NCBI GenBank assembly: GCA_964537825.1
Contig: CAZIDL010000025.1
Span: 1-33,690, forward strand
Reading direction: 5' to 3'
DNA length: 33,690 bases
Source of the DNA: CAZIDL01 sp964537825
GTDB lineage: Bacteria > Bacteroidota > Bacteroidia > Flavobacteriales_D > CAYVSK01
In this document: positions 29,339-33,690 of the stretch, piece by piece
How the letters are laid out: the number at the start of each line of letters is the position of its first letter
How positions within the stretch are numbered: position 1 is the first letter of the stretch
Notes under the pieces: model-generated
The model's input: only the letters and a program-made list of their open reading frames with translations
Databases searched by the model: none
What the model was told of the DNA's origin: nothing
Made by a program: the position numbers and the translations under genes

Positions 29339-32300
29339 TCAGCGTATCAGAAGCTTCTTCGTAAAGGAAGCGTTCCGGCTTTCGAAACTTATCATGTAGA
29401 TGCCATCTGCCAAGCCCTTGCTATTAATGCGGTTCCTTCCATTCTCAAGAACTTTCCGCTCTTCGCGGAGGGTCCTTCCTTCGAGGTCTCGTATCCGGAG
29501 CGTTCCTTCCAGAGGTTTTCCTTTGCTCAGATCGATGAAGAATCGTTCCCTGGCAGGATTCGGATAAATGCTCAGGGAACGTTCCTGACCGAAGGATTCG
29601 ATGCCACTGCAATTCTCTGCTACAGCAGTGACAGGAACCCGCTCACTCCTGCATCCTCCGAAGGGAAGGTCGATATTGGGATTGTCGTTCCCCATCGTTT
29701 CGGTAACGCAAGCCCAATCGCTTGCATCGTTGTGGTCGCGACCTCCGCCGCGGGCTGTTGCATTATTATTGAAGCCATCACAACCGTTGGGTACGCCGCC
29801 TCCACTCCATTCACCAGCTGTTGTTACGTTGGTCCCATTGATCGTGGGACTGAAGTTCGATATATCAGCCTGGGTGTAACCGAAGAACATCATGTCCACG
29901 ACCTCATCCTTATCGTTCATAAGGACCACCCATCCATCGCTCGAACTCGTCCAACTGAGGTTTATTCCCGAATTTGCTTCACCGATCCGGATCTTATCCC
30001 CAGAAGATAGATTGGTCCCACTCGTATAGGTGAAGTCATCATCCTGGTCGTTGATCGGCGTGCCCTCGTTCATGATGATCGACCAGCCATTGACATCAAC
30101 CGTTTTGGAGGAAACGTTCTGGATCTCTACACCATCCGACCATGATCCGTTGTCCACTTCAGTGATCAGGACCGGATCGGCCACGCTGGAGTCGGCCCGC
30201 GATACCCAATAGGTAACATCGATATAATTGACGTTCACGATCTGGGTTTTACCTGTGTCATGGAGTTGGTCGGAATCGGGCTCAGTGAACCAGAAGAACT
30301 TACCGCTTCCATTGGCTCCAAGTTGAGCGGTGTTGTCGATCCCTTTGCAGAACGTGTCGTTCTCGGGCGATGGTGGTGTAGGTGCGTTGATCTTGACCGT
30401 ATCGACGGTGGAAGTGGTCGAATCACAGACCTCCACGCGGTAACTCGTTTCTTGGGAGGGGGCGACCTTCAGCGTCGTGGAATCGGGCTCTTGGGCATCC
30501 ACGGGAGACCAACCGCTCCCATCGTTCGCTTGCCATTGGAATTTTCCCGTATGGCCGCTGATCGAAAGGGTGGCCGTATCCCCGACACAGTATGTCCCGC
30601 CACCGTTGACCGTGCCACCGAGAAGGGGTGGGACCGTATAGGTTTCCGTGATGGTGTCATTAAAGGTAACGGTGTCTCCGCTTATCGAAGAAATGTATCC
30701 TTTGAATTGGTAATTCCCATTGCTGGACATGTTAACATTGCCCATGGGAACGATGATCGTGTCAAGGGTCCCCAGGGGATCCCCTCCGTTAAGGGAATTG
30801 TTGGTGAGGGTTTTCGTCAGGGTTTGGTTGATGGTCCCCGATATTTCGACGGTAACGGTCACATTGTTCTGGCTCAGGTCGACCGAATCCTGACCTCCGT
30901 TAAAGATGGGGAATCGAACGGGATGGCCCGATCCGAAACAATCCAGCGAACTCGGGGATTTAAAGGAAGCTACCGAAAGGTCCCTTGCAGGGCTTTTCGA
31001 GATCTTGATGTCATCGATCGCCATGTCGCCTTGAAGGCCACTTCCCCTCACGCCTCTAAAACGGAGGAGGATGACCTCCCCCCTGTATTGCCCAAGGCTC
31101 TTGTAATATTTGCTCCAAGGCGCTCCTGAACTGGAATGTTGTTCCCCGTCGATCGTTGCGACCGTATTCCAGCTTTTGCCATTATCCTCAGAGATGTCCA
31201 CATGGAGGGTTCCCATGTCGAATCCGTACATGTGATACCAAAAGGTCAGTATCGGATTCTTAGCCCCGCTCAGGTCGATCTTGGATGAACTCAGATATGC
31301 TTCGTCCCCTTGACTTCCTGAAGATGCCTCCGTGTATGCATAAACTCCATTTGTGGAATAAGGGGTGTGGTCCTGCGTCGGACCCGTGCTGGATGAACTG
31401 GTCCCCCCATCTTCCGTATTCCATCGGTATTCTCCGAAAGTATTGGTCGGACTCGGCACCCAACAGACATAGCCGGTCGCATCGGAATTGACCGTGAAGC
31501 TTTCCATATCCTCTTTGAAAGGAATGAGTTGAGGGTTGCACCGGGTACGGAATCCTTCTGGCCCTATCCACGGGCTCTTGTTGCCGTTTGCGCAGAGCTC
31601 CCGTACATAGAATTCGTATTCAGTGTCCGGATTGAGGGGGCCTATGGCAGCGGTGTCATTGCTAGTGGTGATGGTGTCACCTCCTCCGATCGGAAAGCCC
31701 TGCGGTCCGAACCGTATCTGCCAGCTTGCTCCAACTGCTGGAGATTCCCAAGTCACATAAGCTGAATTGGAATTGATCCGGACCACTTCCAGGTTCTTCG
31801 GTTCGAAACATCGTTTTTCTTTGATGTGAACGTTATCGATCGACCAATGATCTCCCCAGGATCCTTGATCCTCATAGCGAAAGCGGACTTTCAGGTTGCC
31901 GTTCTTGTAGTTGTCGATATCGATCTCTGCAGATGCCGGGTTGGCGAAGGATCCTTTCGTCGAATTGAAAGATGCTACCTGTATCCATTGGGTCCCATTG
32001 TGGACATCTACATATCCGACTTCGGATGCTACTTTACCGAAAACGTGATCGAAGGTGAGAATGAGGTTGTCTGCGGTTTTTGTATTGACCCCAGGGGATA
32101 TCAAGCGTTCGTTCATGGTGTCGCTCCCTGAGGAATCCGAATTCACGTGCATGAAATCCGTTCCGTCAATGCTGCTCGATTGGTGCTGGCTGATCAGGGA
32201 CCATGTTCTCGGGGTGTTCCCACCGTCCACGATGGACCAATTGGACGGGAAGCCTGAGTTGAAATCCTGTTTGTAATAGCTCTGACCGTATCCGGCGCTT

Positions 32301-32347
32301 GCGATAAGGAATAGGAGAACAGTGAGAAATTCCTTCTTCATCGTCAT
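29339..32347 (-). CDS. Type IX-secreted multidomain surface protein
   Basis: This 1002-residue protein has a signal peptide (KKEFLTVLLFLIASAGYGQ) and a type IX sorting domain at about 925-1002 (LSIYPNPARERFFIDL, ending TKKLLIR). In order it has a choice-of-anchor J or MAM-like domain (about 25-175), a fibronectin type III-like domain (about 180-270), a second MAM-like domain (about 275-450, ending GDMAIDDIKISK), a CARDB-like domain (about 455-570), Ig/SprB-like beta repeats (about 575-730) and a lamin-tail-like domain (about 735-870; ITEVDNGSWSDGVEIQN). No catalytic motif is apparent, so it is probably adhesive or structural. A Met at 32341 gives a tidier signal peptide start. It lies downstream of the paralogous partial gene. 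Confidence 0.88.
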   Translation of the reverse strand: MTMKKEFLTVLLFLIASAGYGQSYYKQDFNSGFPSNWSIVDGGNTPRTWSLISQHQSSSIDGTDFMHVNSDSSGSDTMNERLISPGVNTKTADNLILTFDHVFGKVASEVGYVDVHNGTQWIQVASFNSTKGSFANPASAEIDIDNYKNGNLKVRFRYEDQGSWGDHWSIDNVHIKEKRCFEPKNLEVVRINSNSAYVTWESPAVGASWQIRFGPQGFPIGGGDTITTSNDTAAIGPLNPDTEYEFYVRELCANGNKSPWIGPEGFRTRCNPQLIPFKEDMESFTVNSDATGYVCWVPSPTNTFGEYRWNTEDGGTSSSSTGPTQDHTPYSTNGVYAYTEASSGSQGDEAYLSSSKIDLSGAKNPILTFWYHMYGFDMGTLHVDISEDNGKSWNTVATIDGEQHSSSGAPWSKYYKSLGQYRGEVILLRFRGVRGSGLQGDMAIDDIKISKSPARDLSVASFKSPSSLDCFGSGHPVRFPIFNGGQDSVDLSQNNVTVTVEISGTINQTLTKTLTNNSLNGGDPLGTLDTIIVPMGNVNMSSNGNYQFKGYISSISGDTVTFNDTITETYTVPPLLGGTVNGGGTYCVGDTATLSISGHTGKFQWQANDGSGWSPVDAQEPDSTTLKVAPSQETSYRVEVCDSTTSTVDTVKINAPTPPSPENDTFCKGIDNTAQLGANGSGKFFWFTEPDSDQLHDTGKTQIVNVNYIDVTYWVSRADSSVADPVLITEVDNGSWSDGVEIQNVSSKTVDVNGWSIIMNEGTPINDQDDDFTYTSGTNLSSGDKIRIGEANSGINLSWTSSSDGWVVLMNDKDEVVDMMFFGYTQADISNFSPTINGTNVTTAGEWSGGGVPNGCDGFNNNATARGGGRDHNDASDWACVTETMGNDNPNIDLPFGGCRSERVPVTAVAENCSGIESFGQERSLSIYPNPARERFFIDLSKGKPLEGTLRIRDLEGRTLREERKVLENGRNRINSKGLADGIYMISFESRNASFTKKLLIR

Positions 32348-32369
32348 GGTTGCTTATCCCTTGGGAGAG

Positions 32370-32377
32370 TAAAGGTA
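32370..32377 (-). promoter_or_regulatory. Possible -7 element TACCTTTA for the 1002-residue secreted protein gene
   Basis: The minus strand reads TACCTTTA, one mismatch from TAnnTTTG, 22 nt before the ATG at 32347. It directly abuts and shares bases with the T-run of the terminator at 32376-32414. Confidence 0.4.
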
Positions 32378-32414
32378 AAAAAAAGAGGCCGTCCATGATC
32401 GGGACGGCCTCTTT
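32376..32414 (-). terminator. Intrinsic terminator after the partial type IX cargo gene
   Basis: A perfect 13-bp stem (arms 32382-32394 and 32402-32414) with a 7-nt loop is followed on the minus strand by an eight-base T-run (A at 32377-32384 on the plus strand). It lies 32 nt after the stop codon at 32447. Confidence 0.92.
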
Positions 32415-32446
32415 CTCGTTCGGTTGTTCGATCCCTGAGGCGTCTT

Positions 32447-33690
32447 CTAACGAACGACGACTTTTCTCTGGAAGAGGGCCCGGTCACTGTTCTCCCGGTA
32501 ACCTTTCAGGATATAGACACCGTCGGAGAAGTCCGTGACCTTCATGGTGCTCACCTGGCTGGTTCCGCTACTAAGCGTTTCCAGCTTCCGGCCCTGGAGA
32601 TCGAACAGTTCGTAGCGGAAGCGCTGGTCCTTTGCCCCTACGCTACGGATGTTCAAGCGATCCGAGGCCGGGTTCGGATGGATCTCAAAGCTGAGGCCTT
32701 CTTCATCTTGCTCCTCGATCCCGGAGCAGTTCTCGATACTTACTTCGATCGTATCGGAGTTAATGCACTGGTTCAAGGGGCTTTCATCCGTAACGGTCAC
32801 ATTGTACTCGTAACTCTGCCCGGTCGTTAGGAAGGAACCAGCGACCGCTTTGCTGCTGTCGGTGGAATTGTCTCCCCAGACGTAGCTCCAATTCGGGTCG
32901 TCCCCTGGATCGAGCAGGAGGTTCTCCCGCTGGCAGATCGTAGTGTCAGGGCCAAGATCCGGTTGCGGCTTGGCCGGATCGAGGATCCGCATGTTCCATC
33001 CATGGAAGGAACCTGTATCCGAGAAATCATCATTGAAGATCCGGATCTTCCAGGCTCCATTGATCTGATCCCCATTGAACTTCGAGAAGCCTGCAGGATC
33101 TTGGGGGCGGAACGTCCCGGTGTAAGGACTATTGCCAGGTGTGACCGCCATAATGTTCTGGGATGCTGTATCCGTGAAGATCAGATCATCCATGATGTCA
33201 TCATTGAAGTTCCCAAGCTGCATCCATAGGTTGAGTATTGTGCCTGAAGGGCTTACCAATTGGATGTCAAGCTCGTCGAGGGCATCCGTATGATGGATGG
33301 AATCGATCGTCAGGGATAGGATCCGAGCGCAACCGTATTCCTCTTTGTTCACCCCGCAGACATACAAACTATCCTCAATGGTCACGTCCCCATCCGGAAG
33401 CGATTTATTGAAGGAAGCTGATGGTGTTTTGGATCCAGTGGAATATTGGACGGTTTTCGAAGCCGTGTCGTTCAGGTTGATCGTATCTCCGGAAAGGTCC
33501 GTATAAGCCTGGAGGTTGTAGCTTCCAACGCTCGACATTGCTGTTGTTGGGGCGAACGTATAGGTGATGGTATCAAAGGGTTGGACCGTTTGGGTGACGG
33601 TTTCCGTCACCGGCGCACCTCCATCGATCGAATAGCCCACATCGAACCCGGATTGAGCTTGGATGCCTTTGTTGATCACCCGGACGCTAA
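32447..33690 (-). CDS. Type IX-secreted protein with P-domain, partial (N-terminus off right edge)
   Basis: The frame is open to the right edge (upstream codons read SVRV before INKGIQAQ), so the true start lies outside and at least ~414 residues are visible. The visible order begins with a CARDB-like beta domain ending GDTINLNDTASKTV. Next is a proprotein-convertase P-domain of about 130 residues, with LDELDIQLVSPSGTILNLW, GTFRPQDPAGFSKFNG, INGAWKIRIFNDD and GSFHGWNMRI. A PKD/SprB-like segment follows, then ENCSGIEEQ and a type IX sorting domain (FEIHPNPASDRLNIRS, ending ALFQRKVVVR). P-domains often accompany proteases, but no protease motif is in the visible part. It is likely exported to the cell surface or medium. 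Confidence 0.87.
   Translation of the reverse strand, partial: SVRVINKGIQAQSGFDVGYSIDGGAPVTETVTQTVQPFDTITYTFAPTTAMSSVGSYNLQAYTDLSGDTINLNDTASKTVQYSTGSKTPSASFNKSLPDGDVTIEDSLYVCGVNKEEYGCARILSLTIDSIHHTDALDELDIQLVSPSGTILNLWMQLGNFNDDIMDDLIFTDTASQNIMAVTPGNSPYTGTFRPQDPAGFSKFNGDQINGAWKIRIFNDDFSDTGSFHGWNMRILDPAKPQPDLGPDTTICQRENLLLDPGDDPNWSYVWGDNSTDSSKAVAGSFLTTGQSYEYNVTVTDESPLNQCINSDTIEVSIENCSGIEEQDEEGLSFEIHPNPASDRLNIRSVGAKDQRFRYELFDLQGRKLETLSSGTSQVSTMKVTDFSDGVYILKGYRENSDRALFQRKVVVR

Noticed and set aside
30260..31129. 289-codon plus-strand open frame inside the secreted protein gene
   Set aside because: The minus strand encodes continuous MAM, CARDB and sorting-domain sequence. The plus-strand product has no domain or signal.

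Overview
The window looks like a chromosomal segment of a member of the Bacteroidota, probably of the Flavobacteriia/Cryomorphaceae type, though genus and species cannot be read from it. The evidence is: two secreted proteins with type IX secretion C-terminal sorting domains at 29339-33690; Bacteroidota -7 promoter elements (TAnnTTTG) in front of several genes; almost no Shine-Dalgarno sequences; a lipoprotein with the GCTDPxAxNYxPxA motif; and a tyrosine-rich BY-kinase tail. Base composition looks moderately GC-rich throughout, and no abrupt change is visible by eye.

Layout. (1) 1-593 (minus) is a partial lipoprotein that runs off the left edge. (2) 647-20804 is a large cell-surface polysaccharide region. 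A minus-strand block (9795 down to 647) encodes a GT2, three GT4 glycosyltransferases, an O-antigen-polymerase-type membrane protein and two NAD-dependent oxidoreductases, one of them a two-domain fusion. A lone plus-strand CgeB-like glycosyltransferase (9902-10873) follows. Next comes a second minus-strand operon (13516 down to 10864: methyltransferase, an unrecognised KITGRY protein, GT4), then a divergent plus-strand sulfotransferase, a Wzx-type flippase and a Wzc-like chain-length/BY-kinase. Upstream of these on the minus strand lies a ywqK-ompA-sulfotransferase operon. (3) 21004-28653 (mostly plus) is housekeeping and envelope: panB and an RluA-type pseudouridine synthase; a minus-strand MacB-type permease; hemE, an OmpA-family protein and a UMF1-type MFS transporter; and lhgO. 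(4) 28643-33690 (minus) holds one unrecognised 183-residue protein and two tandem type IX cargo proteins, each followed by a clear intrinsic terminator. The second cargo gene is cut by the right edge.

How it fits together. I infer that the 647-17972 genes build and export a Wzx/Wzy-type exopolysaccharide or capsule: glycosyltransferases assemble a repeat unit, the flippase moves it across the inner membrane, the polymerase joins units, and the Wzc-like protein controls chain length. Two PAPS-type sulfotransferases in or beside the locus suggest a sulfated polymer. An initiating phosphoglycosyltransferase, the Wza outer-membrane channel and a Wzb phosphatase are not in the window. No tRNA, rRNA, CRISPR array, insertion sequence or phage gene was seen, and no stretch longer than about 200 bases lacks a gene.
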